Shown: positions 1-8,386, counted from the stretch's first letter. The stretch: 64,000 nucleotides of DNA from Streptomyces katrae (GCF_000717655.1 NZ_JNZY01000037.1:3617-67616); one strand, 5' to 3'. Program-made: numbers and translations. The notes: a model not told the origin generated them from the sequence alone.

Positions 1-197
1 TGCAGGAAGTACAGCTGGAGCAGGAAGGGGTAGCGCTTGGCCTGGATCTCCTCGGGGCTCGCCGTGTAGAAGAGCGGAAGGATCGGGTTGTCTTCCACGC
101 TCTCGTAGAAGACTTCGCTGCCCAGTTCCTTGGCGAGCAGTTCGGCCACACTCGTCTTGCCGATGCCGATCATGCCTCCGACGCAGATCACTGGCAT
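1..197 (-). CDS. Deoxynucleoside kinase, N-terminal part (cut by window edge)
   Basis: The first 65 codons, starting at the ATG at 197-195, carry a P-loop (GGMIGIGKTS) near residues 7-16, followed by a 'YESVEDNPIL' segment. This is the start of a deoxyadenosine/deoxyguanosine kinase-type protein, which phosphorylates deoxynucleosides for salvage in the cytoplasm. A purine-rich stretch (gggagaag) lies about 8-15 bases upstream of the start. The gene points away from the rest of the window. It follows the lasso operon on the same strand after a 600-base gap, so it is probably a separate transcription unit. The C-terminal two thirds lie outside the window. The family call is firm; the exact substrate cannot be told from this part. 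Confidence 0.8.
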   Translation of the reverse strand, partial: MPVICVGGMIGIGKTSVAELLAKELGSEVFYESVEDNPILPLFYTASPEEIQAKRYPFLLQLYFL

Positions 198-794
198 ACC
201 TCACTTCTCCCTGGCGGTCTTCTGTTCGTGGGCGCGAGGGCTGGGTGCCCCACGCCACTGAGACGCACGCCGGTGGTCACGCGACTCCCCGGGATCTTCG
301 TGATCAGCGTCATGTGGTGGTCCCCGTCCGGACCAGGGCTCTGGCACGGGCCGCCCCCCTCGACCGGTCGGCCTGCCGTTCCGCAGTCGCCACGCACAGC
401 GACGAGCCGCAGCCCCGCGGCCGCCTTGAATCTTAAATGACGATTCACCCCACGCAGGCCAGAGCGCCCGGCACCCGCCTCACATACGGCGGGGCCCGCG
501 CGCTGCCCGGCCGCGGGCGGTCGGCAGGCCCCGCGCTCGGACACCCGCTCGCCGGGTTCCCGGCGCACCGGGACGATGCCGACACCGCCCACCGCGGCCT
601 CCCACGGACACTTCCCCGTCCTGCGGCAGGGGCGTGCGCAGGCTTATGTGACCGGCCAGGGCTGGAACGGCAGGTGCCCGGGGAGCAGGTGCCAGTCGTT
701 GACGTCCTCGTCGGCGGGCGGCAGCGCGGCCGGCGTGAGGCGTGCGCCGACGACCAGGGGCAGGTGTCGTCGCCGGTGGCCTCGCCCGACGGGG
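198..794. other. Intergenic stretch, no gene seen
   Basis: The 597 bases separate the kinase start from the end of the prenyltransferase gene. Open frames exist on both strands, but they are arginine- and proline-rich, have no ribosome site and match nothing I recognise. The right half before 795 is the 3' flank of the lasso operon, and the left end should hold the kinase promoter. Confidence 0.6.
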
Positions 795-1925
795 CTACGT
801 CGCGACCGGAAGCGTGTCCGGGCGGGGGCGTGCCGGGGTCCGGGCCGTCCGGGCCGCCTCCACCGCCGCGGCCGAGGTGTAGAGGGTGAGGGCCCCTCCG
901 CCGTGGAGCAGCTTGGCCGCTGCCCAGTGGAACGGGTTCGCCGGCCCGTCCACAGCCGCGGCGTGGTCACCCACCAGCCGCCCCACCCGGGCCAGGAGCA
1001 CGGGGTCGAGCCTGCTGCGCAGCCGGCTGTGCGTCTCCTGCTGCTGCGGGGCATACAGGCTGAACGGCAGGTACAGCGTGGCGTCGTCCGGGCGTTTCCC
1101 GCCGCGCGAGGTCATGCTCCAGCACAGGGTCGGGCGCACCCCCGGCGTGTCCAGCGCCGCCCCGCCCTGCGGGGCGGCGTCCGCGACCAAGCCGGCCGCG
1201 GCAGCCGCCGCACCGCGGCCCAAAGGAGCCAGGCGTGCCTCGAGTTCGGCCGTCGAGCGTTCCGCGACCGTGGTGTAGAACTTGATCCGGGCGTGCGGGG
1301 ACTCGTCCACGTCGAGCGCGAAGAAGGCCGGCATCAGGTGCGCCATGCCCTGCGGGTCGTGGCGCCGCAGCCAGCTCCACGCCCCGCCCTGGCCGAGCCG
1401 GACGAGCGCCGTCCCGACCGTCTCCCGGCTCTGTTCGGTGCCCGCCGCCAGCGTGTCGAAGTACACCTTGGGGCGGGCGATGCCCGAGGCGCGGACCGAA
1501 GCCGCCAGGCACATCCCGAACGCCGCCCGCTCGCTGCGCGGGCGGAACAGATCGGCGACCTCCCGGGCCCGCTCCAGACGCGCGACGCCCCGCCGTTCCA
1601 GCTCGGCCAGCGTCCGCCCGCCGCGCTCCCAGCTCCCGTCCGCCGTGGCGGGACCCCGTTCGGGAAGCGGCCGGAAGAAGAGCCGTACGTCGACGCGGTC
1701 CTCCCGCAGCACGAGCGAGTACTCGAACGGGGCGGTCGACACGGCCTCCTGCCTGGTCCCGCCGCCGTCGACGTCCCGCGAGACCCGGTGGCCCCATCCT
1801 TCGAAGAGGGTGCAGACGGACTCCTCGGCCGCCGCGTCGAAGCCGCGCCCCAGTTCCAGTACCTCTCCGAGGTAGCGCAGCCCGTCGACGGCCAGTCCCG
1901 CGTACCCGGACCGCTCCGTCGTCAC
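795..1925 (-). CDS. DMATS-type aromatic prenyltransferase of the lasso cluster
   Basis: A protein of about 376 residues. The segment 'FEYSLVLREDRVDVRLFF' at residues 67-84 and later strand-like pieces (ARIKFY, ATLYLPFSLY) match the ABBA-fold indole prenyltransferase (DMATS) family, which moves dimethylallyl from its diphosphate onto tryptophan rings. I chose the GTG at 1925 because it overlaps the stop of the upstream dioxygenase gene as GTGA, implying translational coupling. It is the last gene of the lasso operon. The predicted core has Trp at positions 1 and 4, so a core tryptophan is the expected acceptor. Published work on wygwalassin describes a lasso peptide with 5-dimethylallyl-Trp made by such an enzyme. 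Assignment to this exact product is inference from the core sequence. Confidence 0.82.
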   Translation of the reverse strand: MTTERSGYAGLAVDGLRYLGEVLELGRGFDAAAEESVCTLFEGWGHRVSRDVDGGGTRQEAVSTAPFEYSLVLREDRVDVRLFFRPLPERGPATADGSWERGGRTLAELERRGVARLERAREVADLFRPRSERAAFGMCLAASVRASGIARPKVYFDTLAAGTEQSRETVGTALVRLGQGGAWSWLRRHDPQGMAHLMPAFFALDVDESPHARIKFYTTVAERSTAELEARLAPLGRGAAAAAAGLVADAAPQGGAALDTPGVRPTLCWSMTSRGGKRPDDATLYLPFSLYAPQQQETHSRLRSRLDPVLLARVGRLVGDHAAAVDGPANPFHWAAAKLLHGGGALTLYTSAAAVEAARTARTPARPRPDTLPVAT

Positions 1926-2854
1926 CGGGCGACCGGCGCCGGGACCTGAACCGGGACCTGAACCGGGCTCGGCGGCAGGTAGGGCTCGGAGTCGATCCCG
2001 GGGTACATCCGTTCCAGGTGCCCGATCGTCTCGTCGGTCCAGTAGTCGTCCCCGGGGGGCGGGAAGCCCAGGAGGTGGCGCTGGCGCGGGTCCAGTTCGA
2101 CCATGAGCTCGTGCAGGGTGTCCCAGTTCGGGTGGGCCGGCCGCATCGACCACAGGTGCTTGTCCGTCCAACGGGCCTGCGCACCGTGCATGTTGAAGAA
2201 GAGCGCGAGCCGCCGTCCGAGCCGTTCGTTGTAGGCCGACCCCCGGTGGACGATGTCGCCGACGAACAGCAGGAGCGAGCCGGCCCCGGCCTCGACGGGC
2301 CGCTCCTGCTCGTACAGGCCGGGATACTCCGCCTTGTCGTACGAGCCCTTGCCCGCGTCGGTCAGCAGGGGAAGCCCGAGGTGCGCGGCGCGGTCGACGA
2401 CGTAGGTGGGCGCGGTGTCCACGGTCACGTCGGTGAGGTAGAGGATGCCGTACACGCGCTGGTAGACGCCGTCCGCACGCGGGTGCACCAGGCTGCTGGC
2501 CGCCCAGGCGTCGTTGTGGAGGGTCTGGTCCCGGCTCTCTCCGTACGCCGTGCCGTACTTGGCCTGGATGAAGGAGCTCGTCAGCCGCAGGTCGGTGGTG
2601 CCGAGCAGGTCCTCGACGACGTCGATGACCCGGAGGTCCAGCGCGTGCCGGTTCAGGTCGTTGCTGGTGAAGGGGAACGGGACCGCGTGCTTGAGGGCGT
2701 TGACCTCCTCGGGGGTGCTCCCGCTCGCCTCCGGGTCGGGGAAATAGGTGTCGATCGCGGCCTGCGCCCGCGCGAGGGCCTCGCCCGTCACGAAGCCGGG
2801 CACCAGGGCGTATCCCCGGCTCGCCAGTTGCTCCACTATGCGCTTGGTGTCCAT
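1922..2854 (-). CDS. PhyH-family Fe(II)/2-oxoglutarate dioxygenase of the lasso cluster
   Basis: A 310-residue phytanoyl-CoA dioxygenase-like protein. The iron ligands are visible as H113-x-D115 (TLHNDAW) and H203 (IVHRGSAYN), so the active site looks complete. The ATG at 2854 begins MDTKRIV and is the natural family start. The gene follows the leader peptidase gene by 14 bases and overlaps the prenyltransferase by 4. In this context it should oxidise the lasso peptide. The wygwalassin product is reported to carry 2,3-didehydrotyrosine beside prenylated tryptophan, and a dioxygenase is the obvious candidate for desaturating Tyr2 of the core. The residue it acts on is inferred, not shown by the sequence. 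Confidence 0.82.
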   Translation of the reverse strand: MDTKRIVEQLASRGYALVPGFVTGEALARAQAAIDTYFPDPEASGSTPEEVNALKHAVPFPFTSNDLNRHALDLRVIDVVEDLLGTTDLRLTSSFIQAKYGTAYGESRDQTLHNDAWAASSLVHPRADGVYQRVYGILYLTDVTVDTAPTYVVDRAAHLGLPLLTDAGKGSYDKAEYPGLYEQERPVEAGAGSLLLFVGDIVHRGSAYNERLGRRLALFFNMHGAQARWTDKHLWSMRPAHPNWDTLHELMVELDPRQRHLLGFPPPGDDYWTDETIGHLERMYPGIDSEPYLPPSPVQVPVQVPAPVAR

Positions 2855-2868
2855 GGTGTCCGTCCGTC

Positions 2869-3330
2869 TCAACTCTCGGAGGTGTGCTCGTCTCGCCCGC
2901 CGCTCCGCTCCGTGCGGGGGGCGCGGGAGACGACGATGTTCTTGTGGAAGGCGTCCAGCCGCATGGACTCGCCGACCGCCCGGCCCTCCACCTCGATCCA
3001 CGCGTGCGCGGCGAACGGCATCAGGCTGACGCCGGAGACCCAGTCGGGCCAGCTGCCGCGCAGTCGGGCCAGCAGGGCCGCGGCGATCGAGCGTTCCAGG
3101 CAGTACGGTCCGGCGGCGCGACGGCTGACGGAGACGACGTCGCTGCGCGCGGCCAGTGCCTCGGCGTGGGTGGCAGGGCGGGCGCCGCCGCTGGCCCGGC
3201 GCAGCACCCGCTCCAACGCGTGCGGGCTCAGCCGGGTCAGGAGGCGGCTCGCCACAACGGCCAGCATCGGCAGGGGCCGCCGGCGCAGGGGCAGCCGGGC
3301 GCGTGGCTCCAGGGTCATGGGCAGTGTCAC
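2869..3330 (-). CDS. Lasso peptide leader peptidase (B2 protein)
   Basis: A 153-residue transglutaminase-like cysteine protease that cuts the leader from the lasso precursor. The catalytic Cys lies in 'GPYCLERSIAA' (about C77) and the His in 'AAHAWIEVEG' (about H109), with the acidic partner just after. Size and order are typical of stand-alone B2 proteins. The GTG start at 3330 follows the B1 stop by one base; an ATG five codons in (3318) is an alternative. It works with the B1 protein, which presents the bound leader. The first 40 residues are Arg-rich and hydrophobic, as is usual for these proteins. Confidence 0.88.
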   Translation of the reverse strand: MTLPMTLEPRARLPLRRRPLPMLAVVASRLLTRLSPHALERVLRRASGGARPATHAEALAARSDVVSVSRRAAGPYCLERSIAAALLARLRGSWPDWVSGVSLMPFAAHAWIEVEGRAVGESMRLDAFHKNIVVSRAPRTERSGGRDEHTSES

Positions 3331-3331
3331 G

Positions 3332-3583
3332 TCACACCAGCACCCTGGCGCGCCGCATGGTGTCGATCAGCTTCGCGACGTCGCCCGGTATCCGGTCGGC
3401 GGCCGCCGGGTGGCGTGCGGACAGCTCGTTCACGACCTCGTCCTGGGTGCGTCCGGCGGCGAGCATCTCGAACACCGCCGTCCCCATGGGATTGATACGG
3501 AAGTACGTGCCGGACTTCTTGTCCAGGAGAACCGCGGCGTCCTCGGTCCTGGTGAGTACGACGTGAGGGGAGATCTTCAGCAT
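3332..3583 (-). CDS. Lasso peptide B1 protein (PqqD-like RiPP recognition element)
   Basis: An 83-residue PqqD-fold protein. The pattern 'LLDKKSGTYFRINPMGTAVFEML' (cut here: GTYFRINPMGTAVFE) followed by the helical tail around residues 45-80 is the standard RiPP recognition element. It binds the precursor's leader and hands it to the B2 protease and cyclase. The ATG at 3583 overlaps the end of the cyclase gene by 7 bases, and the gene ends one base before the B2 start, so the three core maturation genes are tightly coupled. Confidence 0.9.
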   Translation of the reverse strand: MLKISPHVVLTRTEDAAVLLDKKSGTYFRINPMGTAVFEMLAAGRTQDEVVNELSARHPAAADRIPGDVAKLIDTMRRARVLV

Positions 3584-5460
3584 GGTGAGGCCAGTCGTCG
3601 GTTCGTGAGGGGGAGTTCGGGCGCCGGGGCCGGGGCCGCCGCGACGGCCTGCATCCAGGCCTCGGCGGCGATGGTCAGCTCCAGCGCATTGGTCTCGTAC
3701 TCGGGGCGCATCGTGTCCCGCAGGGTGGCGCGCAGCCGGTCGATGTCCACCAGGCCGTGCTCGGCGAGCAGCGAGTCCTCGAACAGGCCGAGGAGCGAGC
3801 GGCGGTTGCGGGCCAGGCCGCGGTGCACCGACATGCTGAACTCGCCCTTGGTGGAGCGGGAGAGCGCGCCCGCGCGGGAGTCCGGCGTCGCGTCCACCCG
3901 CATGGCGGCCTTCAGGACCGGCTTGAACCCCGTGCCCGGCAGGGCCTCGGCCCGCGAGACCGACAGGGCGGCCTCCAGTACCGCGTCGTCCATGTACGGC
4001 AGTGACAGGGTGATCCCCTGGTGCTCCATCAGCGCGCGCAGCGGACCGAGCCGTTGTCCGCCGATGCGGTGTCCCGCGATGCTGGTGTGCACCGAGCGGG
4101 AGTCCGCCTGCGGTGTCCGGCCGCCATCGCCGGCGGCAGCGACCGCGCGGACGGCCTCGACGTTGGCGGGTGTCGACCACGGGGTCACGCGGACCTGCGG
4201 GCCCCAGCTCAGGCCGGGGCCCAGGACGTCCGGCCGGGGCAGGTGCAGACTGCCCAGCTGTTCCTCGAACCAGCCCTGGTACGTCTGTTGCCGGGCGAGC
4301 GCGCGCAGGACGGAGGGCAGGCTCCAGCGCCTCAGCCGGGCCAGGTCGCGGATGCCGCGTACCGCCCGCAGGGGTGCGCGTGCGTAGAGGTCGCCGAAGT
4401 ACGACGGCGCGATGGTGAACAGTTCGTCCCCGCCGAATCCGCCGATGTGCACGTCGGAGCCGGTGGCGGCGAAGATCCTGGACATCGCGGTCTTCCGCGC
4501 CCGGTTCCGGATGAGGGTGTACGGCTCGCCCAGTCCGTAGGGGACGTCCTGGACGAGTCCCCGGACCGGTTCCCAGATGCCGTCGTACGGACCCGGGACG
4601 TCCTCGGGGCCGAGGACCGTCAGGGGTCGGTCGATCTCCCGGGCGGCGATCTGTGCCCAGTGGGCGTCGTCGTGGTTGGGATCGACGGTCTGCTCGACGA
4701 AGGACTGGAACCGGGCGCCCTGGCCGGCCAGGAGGAAGCAGAGGGACGTGGAGTCCATTCCGCCCGACAGGTCCGCCGAGAGGCCGCGCGCCGTGGCGAG
4801 CCGGACGGCCACCGCCTCCTCCAAGGCGGCCCGTAACCTGGGTGCGCCGTCGGCGACGGACAGCTCCGGCGCCGGGGGATGCCACCAGGTGCTGGACTCG
4901 ACCCGGTCGGCGGTCATGTGCAGCCGCTGGTCGGCGGGGAGCCGGTGGACCCCGTGCCAGTAGGTGCCGTGGGTCAGTCCGTAGTCGAATCCCGGGTGCA
5001 GCATCCCCCAGGCGACCATCTCGATGCGCGGCGTGGCACCGCTCAGCCGGGCCAGTGGTTCGGCCGAGTCGGATGCGGCGTACGAGCCGTCCTGCCGACG
5101 GGTGTAGAACACCTGGCGCAGGCCCGAGGCGCTGCCCTGGATGTGGGTGGAGCGGCCGTCGGTGTGGAGGATGTGGAAGCTGCCTGGGATTTCGTGCGCG
5201 GCGGCCATCAGGTCGGCGGCGCGGTCGTGCTGCGCCAGCAGGCGGGCCAGACACCCCGCGTCGATGCTCGTCTCGCCGAACAGCGCGAGGCGTCTGGCGC
5301 CGGCTTCCGCGGCAATCAGGCGGGAATGGGAGCGGTCCGCGACCACCCATGTCCGGCCCGAGGCGTACGTCAGCACTTCGGTGTTATCAGGCGGCCCGGT
5401 GGGGACCGGAAATGCGTCATCGACGTTCTCCGGGAAAGCGATGAACCATGACGCACTCAA
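3577..5460 (-). CDS. Lasso peptide cyclase (asparagine synthetase homologue, C protein)
   Basis: A 627-residue asparagine synthetase B-like enzyme that adenylates the side-chain acid of the core and closes the macrolactam. The ATP-binding SGGMDS loop lies at residues 232-237. The N-terminus (MSASWFIAF) has no Cys2, so there is no working glutaminase nucleophile, which is normal for lasso cyclases. The start used is the TTG at 5460 behind GGGGGATTCC. It sits 36 bases downstream of the precursor stop, in the usual A-C-B1-B2 order. It acts in the cytosol on the peptide freed by B2. Confidence 0.9.
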   Translation of the reverse strand: MSASWFIAFPENVDDAFPVPTGPPDNTEVLTYASGRTWVVADRSHSRLIAAEAGARRLALFGETSIDAGCLARLLAQHDRAADLMAAAHEIPGSFHILHTDGRSTHIQGSASGLRQVFYTRRQDGSYAASDSAEPLARLSGATPRIEMVAWGMLHPGFDYGLTHGTYWHGVHRLPADQRLHMTADRVESSTWWHPPAPELSVADGAPRLRAALEEAVAVRLATARGLSADLSGGMDSTSLCFLLAGQGARFQSFVEQTVDPNHDDAHWAQIAAREIDRPLTVLGPEDVPGPYDGIWEPVRGLVQDVPYGLGEPYTLIRNRARKTAMSRIFAATGSDVHIGGFGGDELFTIAPSYFGDLYARAPLRAVRGIRDLARLRRWSLPSVLRALARQQTYQGWFEEQLGSLHLPRPDVLGPGLSWGPQVRVTPWSTPANVEAVRAVAAAGDGGRTPQADSRSVHTSIAGHRIGGQRLGPLRALMEHQGITLSLPYMDDAVLEAALSVSRAEALPGTGFKPVLKAAMRVDATPDSRAGALSRSTKGEFSMSVHRGLARNRRSLLGLFEDSLLAEHGLVDIDRLRATLRDTMRPEYETNALELTIAAEAWMQAVAAAPAPAPELPLTNRRLASPC

Positions 5461-5496
5461 GGAATCCCCCTAGCCAACTGAATTTGCGCGCGGTGA

Positions 5497-5619
5497 TCAG
5501 ATGATCGCCGTGCCCTCACCGTCGTTGCTGGCCCAGCCGTACCACATCGTGAGCTCGGAGAACTCGCCGATGGGCAGCATTTCGGGCGCCTCGTACTCGA
5601 GGACCTCGTGGTCGTTCAT
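5497..5619 (-). CDS. Lasso peptide precursor (A), 40 residues, core WYGWASNDGEGTAII
   Basis: This small gene starts at the ATG at 5619 behind a strong ribosome site (GGAAGGGGGTG) and ends in TGA at 5497. The leader shows the lasso pattern Y9-x-x-P12-x-M14-...-G18-x-F20, with Thr24 as penultimate leader residue, predicting cleavage after Met25. The 15-residue core is WYGWASNDGEGTAII. Asp8 would form an 8-membered ring with the amine of Trp1, and the tail ends in Ile-Ile. Trp1, Tyr2 and Trp4 are targets for the downstream prenyltransferase and dioxygenase. The core begins with the letters WYGWA, matching the naming of the published peptide wygwalassin; I could not compare the two sequences directly. 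Confidence 0.93.
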   Translation of the reverse strand: MNDHEVLEYEAPEMLPIGEFSELTMWYGWASNDGEGTAII

Positions 5620-5795
5620 TTGTGTCACCCCCTTCCGCTCGATTGATTTTCAACCTAACAAGCGGTGGCGGGGATTTGCGAGAACGTTTTTTCGATGCCG
5701 TCGCCCGTGGTGGCCGGAAGCCGAGGCGCGAACGGAAACGGAATCTTGAAGTCCAATTGTCGAGTACATGGCAGATACACTGGTCCCCGGGTGGA

Positions 5796-6845
5796 TCAGG
5801 CGTGCGTAGCGGCGCCCCGCGCACGCGGCAGCGGTGCGCCGCCCGGCGGACCGGAATGACCGAAAGAGGCCCTCTTGACCGTGAAGTGCACCTGAAGTAC
5901 TCCCGTCCACACGAGCGCCGAGCCCAGCAGGTGGAGCATCACGACGAGCGAGGGCAGGGCCGTCAGTGACTGCACGAGCCCCACGACGCCCTGGCCCAGG
6001 AGCACGGCGAGGAAGACGCCGGCCTTGCGGCGCGCGGCACCGAAGCCGTCCCGGGACAGCGCGGACAGCAGCACTCCGGCCAGGACCAGGACCGCCACGG
6101 CCAGTACGCCGTGGACTACCGTCACGGCCGTCCAGTTGAAGGGCATGCGCGGAACGTCGGAGGAGTCACCCGCGTGCGGTCCGGAACCGGTGGCGAGCGT
6201 GCCCACGACGATCAGCACGGCCGTCACTGCGACCAGCGACGCCGACAGCGACCGGATCCGCGCGGCGGACCGCGGCGGGAGCGGGGCCGGTGCGCCGGGC
6301 CGGTCGCCCTCGCCGCCCTGGCTGCTGTCGTCACTTCCGCCACCCGCGCCATCCACAGCACCGTCGGCACCGGCGTACGCCGCGTGCCAGGTGTACACCG
6401 CGGCGGTGAGCAGCAGCGTGGCGGCGAGGAAGTGCGCGGCGACGATGTACGGGCTCAGCCGCATCCACACGGTCACTCCGCCGACGACCGCGTTCAGCAC
6501 GACGATCCAGAACTGCGCCCAGCCTCCGCGCAGTACCGCGGGCATCGGCTTTTCCTGGAGGCGTGCGGTAATGATGACCCAGCCCACCACCGCGCACAGC
6601 GCCCCGGTCAGGAGCCGGTTCCCGAATTCGATGGCGCCGTGCACTCCCATTTCCGCAGTGGGGGCCAGTGTCTCTCCCGTGCACATGGGCCAATCGGTGC
6701 AGCCGAGACCGGAGCCGGTGACGCGGACGATTCCACCGGTCACGATGATCGCGATACTTGCCACGACCGAGCCCAGTGCGGCCAGTCTGACGCTTCTCGC
6801 TCCGAGCGAGTACCTGCCGGCAAGCCATGAAAGGGGAGTTCGCAC
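5796..6845 (-). CDS. ctaA: COX15/CtaA-type haem A synthase
   Basis: A 349-residue, eight-helix membrane protein. The four haem-ligating His candidates are present: H69 with E73 (VHGAIEFGNR), H138 (AAHFLA), H245 (VVHGVLA) and H305 (MLHLLG). The paired Cys49/Cys55 (GCTDWPMC) is typical of Gram-positive CtaA. It converts haem O to haem A for cytochrome aa3 oxidase. The start is the GTG at 6845 behind AAAGGAAGG. A Gly/Ser/Asp-rich loop (residues about 160-195) is longer than usual. The gene is co-directional with the lasso operon and only 176 bases upstream of the precursor. In most Streptomyces ctaA lies with the haem/oxidase genes, so this may be a second copy. Confidence 0.85.
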   Translation of the reverse strand: MRTPLSWLAGRYSLGARSVRLAALGSVVASIAIIVTGGIVRVTGSGLGCTDWPMCTGETLAPTAEMGVHGAIEFGNRLLTGALCAVVGWVIITARLQEKPMPAVLRGGWAQFWIVVLNAVVGGVTVWMRLSPYIVAAHFLAATLLLTAAVYTWHAAYAGADGAVDGAGGGSDDSSQGGEGDRPGAPAPLPPRSAARIRSLSASLVAVTAVLIVVGTLATGSGPHAGDSSDVPRMPFNWTAVTVVHGVLAVAVLVLAGVLLSALSRDGFGAARRKAGVFLAVLLGQGVVGLVQSLTALPSLVVMLHLLGSALVWTGVLQVHFTVKRASFGHSGPPGGAPLPRARGAATHA

Positions 6846-7078
6846 GATCAGCCTTCCTTTATTCCGCTTTTACGTGCCGTGGCACGGAACCCCCAGCCTA
6901 CGCCGCGCTTTTACCCCGGCCTGACGGGGCGTCGCACCCGGAAGGGAGCGGGAAGAAGGGGCGGAATGGGCGCGCGATCCGGCGCGGGCGGGCGGGGTGA
7001 GGCGGCGGCTCCCCGGCGGGGGCCCCGGCCGACCACCGGGACACCCTCCCCCCACCGATACGAACGGGCTGCGCCTGG

Positions 7079-7333
7079 TCAGTCGGTCGCGGCGGGCGGT
7101 TGCGCCCGCCCACGGCAGTGGCAAGCGGAGCGCGCCGGGCCCTCCGCGGGCCGGGGACGCGCCGGCGTCTGCACGAGGGCTGCGGAGTGCAGCCCTTCCC
7201 ACGCCCACGACCGGGACGCGTTGGGATCCACGGCCTCCAGCCCGTGGGCGGTCAGCCGGACACAGCTCCCGTCGGCGGCCGGCGGGGAGCCGACGTATGC
7301 CGCGTCCGGAGTGATCCAGAAAAGTCCGACCAT
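7079..7333 (-). CDS. Small conserved Streptomyces protein, possibly shortened
   Basis: An 84-residue protein whose first half (MVGLFWITPDAAYVG, then VRLTAHGLEAV and WAWEG) resembles small actinobacterial proteins of unknown function that I recognise only by pattern. The tail turns into Arg/Pro-rich sequence unlike the start, so the original C-terminus may have been lost by frameshift. The ATG at 7333 is preferred; a GTG two codons earlier is possible. I cannot give a function. Confidence 0.45.
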   Translation of the reverse strand: MVGLFWITPDAAYVGSPPAADGSCVRLTAHGLEAVDPNASRSWAWEGLHSAALVQTPARPRPAEGPARSACHCRGRAQPPAATD

Positions 7334-7708
7334 CGCCACAACCGACTCCCACTCTCGTCTTTTCGGATGCCGGGCCCCCTCTCCACACCGGTATCAAAGA
7401 CACGCCGAGTGCCGCGATGCGAACTGCTCCGGCGCCCTGAAGCGGGTGCCGGAGGAGGTACCCAGGGCGGCAGCCGCAGTACCTCGCGCCGGCGTGATCC
7501 CCGCGTCCGTCACCCGCGCGCGTCTCCTCCGTCGCGGCCCGGATCCCCGGCAGCGCCCATCCGGGGCGACGTCTCGGCGCCCCGGATGAGCGCTGCGCCC
7601 CTGGCTCTGGCCGGCTGTCAGTGCCAGGGGGGCAGTGGGGAAGCCAGTTCCCGTACGCGTCGGCTACGCATGTGTGCTGTAGCGGAGCCTGGGGGCTGGT
7701 GCCCTGGC
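7334..7708. other. Intergenic stretch, no gene seen
   Basis: No frame here has convincing coding character. It contains the 5' flank of the small gene ending at 7079 and the 3' flank of the secreted-protein gene at 7709. Confidence 0.5.
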
Positions 7709-8056
7709 TCAGGCGGTCTCGTACACCCAGCCGGAAGTCGCGCCGCCGCCGACACGGGCCCGCCACGCGATGGTGTTTCCGTCCCGGATGCCGGTCTCGT
7801 TGGCGTACACGTCGCGCCAGGTGCCGTTTCCGTTGTGGTTCCCGAACGTCTGCTGGGGACCGCCGTTGACCCTGACGTCCAGGTACGCGGTGCGGCCGTC
7901 GGCCTCGGTGTCGCCGATGCCGAACATGTTCCGGGACGGGTCGAAGTACACGTACGCACCCTTGATGACGCGGGTGTCGGCGCTGGCCGAGGTCGCGGCG
8001 GTCACCACGGTGACCGCGGCTGTGGCGACGGCGAGCAGAGCGAGCTTCTTTCGCAT
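7709..8056 (-). CDS. Small secreted protein of unknown function
   Basis: A 115-residue protein with a clean Sec signal peptide: MRKKLALLAVAT followed by a hydrophobic stretch, with a probable cut after Ala-Ser-Ala near residue 26. The mature part of about 90 residues is rich in Gly, Asn, Asp and aromatic residues (YVYFDPSRNMFGIGDTE, QTFGNHNGNGTW) and has no cysteines, suggesting a small beta-sheet domain. I do not recognise the family. The start at 8056 has a purine-rich site (gaaagagacga) upstream. It stands alone, divergent from the gene at 8387. Confidence 0.75.
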   Translation of the reverse strand: MRKKLALLAVATAAVTVVTAATSASADTRVIKGAYVYFDPSRNMFGIGDTEADGRTAYLDVRVNGGPQQTFGNHNGNGTWRDVYANETGIRDGNTIAWRARVGGGATSGWVYETA

Positions 8057-8172
8057 GTGTTCGTCTCTTTCGGCAGAGTTCCGGTTGTTCCGGCGGATGG
8101 GTTCCGCCGGTGTTCCCAGATTTCGGCCGGCCCGATTGTCCGTCCACAGAAATCAGGGAAATCGCAGTTCGG

Positions 8173-8198
8173 CCGCGGACAATCGGGATTGTCCGCGG
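8173..8198. promoter_or_regulatory. Palindrome, 11-bp arms (operator candidate)
   Basis: CCGCGGACAAT and ATTGTCCGCGG face each other across CGGG. A second, shorter inverted repeat (GGTTGTC-CC-GACAACC) lies at 8273-8288 and shares the TTGTC half. Both sit in the 330-base space between the divergent genes at 8056 and 8387, as expected for a regulator binding site. Which protein binds is unknown; the HTH-containing product of the 8387 gene is one candidate. Confidence 0.5.
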
Positions 8199-8386
8199 AC
8201 AGGTCCGGATCCATCGCCGTCCGCGTCCCTCCTTTGCCGGATGAGCCGTGCGGAATCGAGCCATGGAACGTCAGGTTGTCCGACAACCAGTGGAAAGCCC
8301 GACGCCTCACCTGATCTGCTGGTACGTCGACCGGAACGGGGCGGGCGGAAACCCGGGCGCCCCGCGGACACGGAGGAGCCGCACGG

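Noticed and set aside
967..2184. Long open frame on the minus strand within the prenyltransferase/dioxygenase region
   Set aside because: Arg/Gly/Pro-rich translation typical of the shifted frame of a GC-rich gene; the true products read in the other frame with clear motifs.
2018..4387. 789-codon open frame opposite the lasso genes
   Set aside because: Antisense shadow of the dioxygenase, peptidase and cyclase genes; no domain and biased composition.
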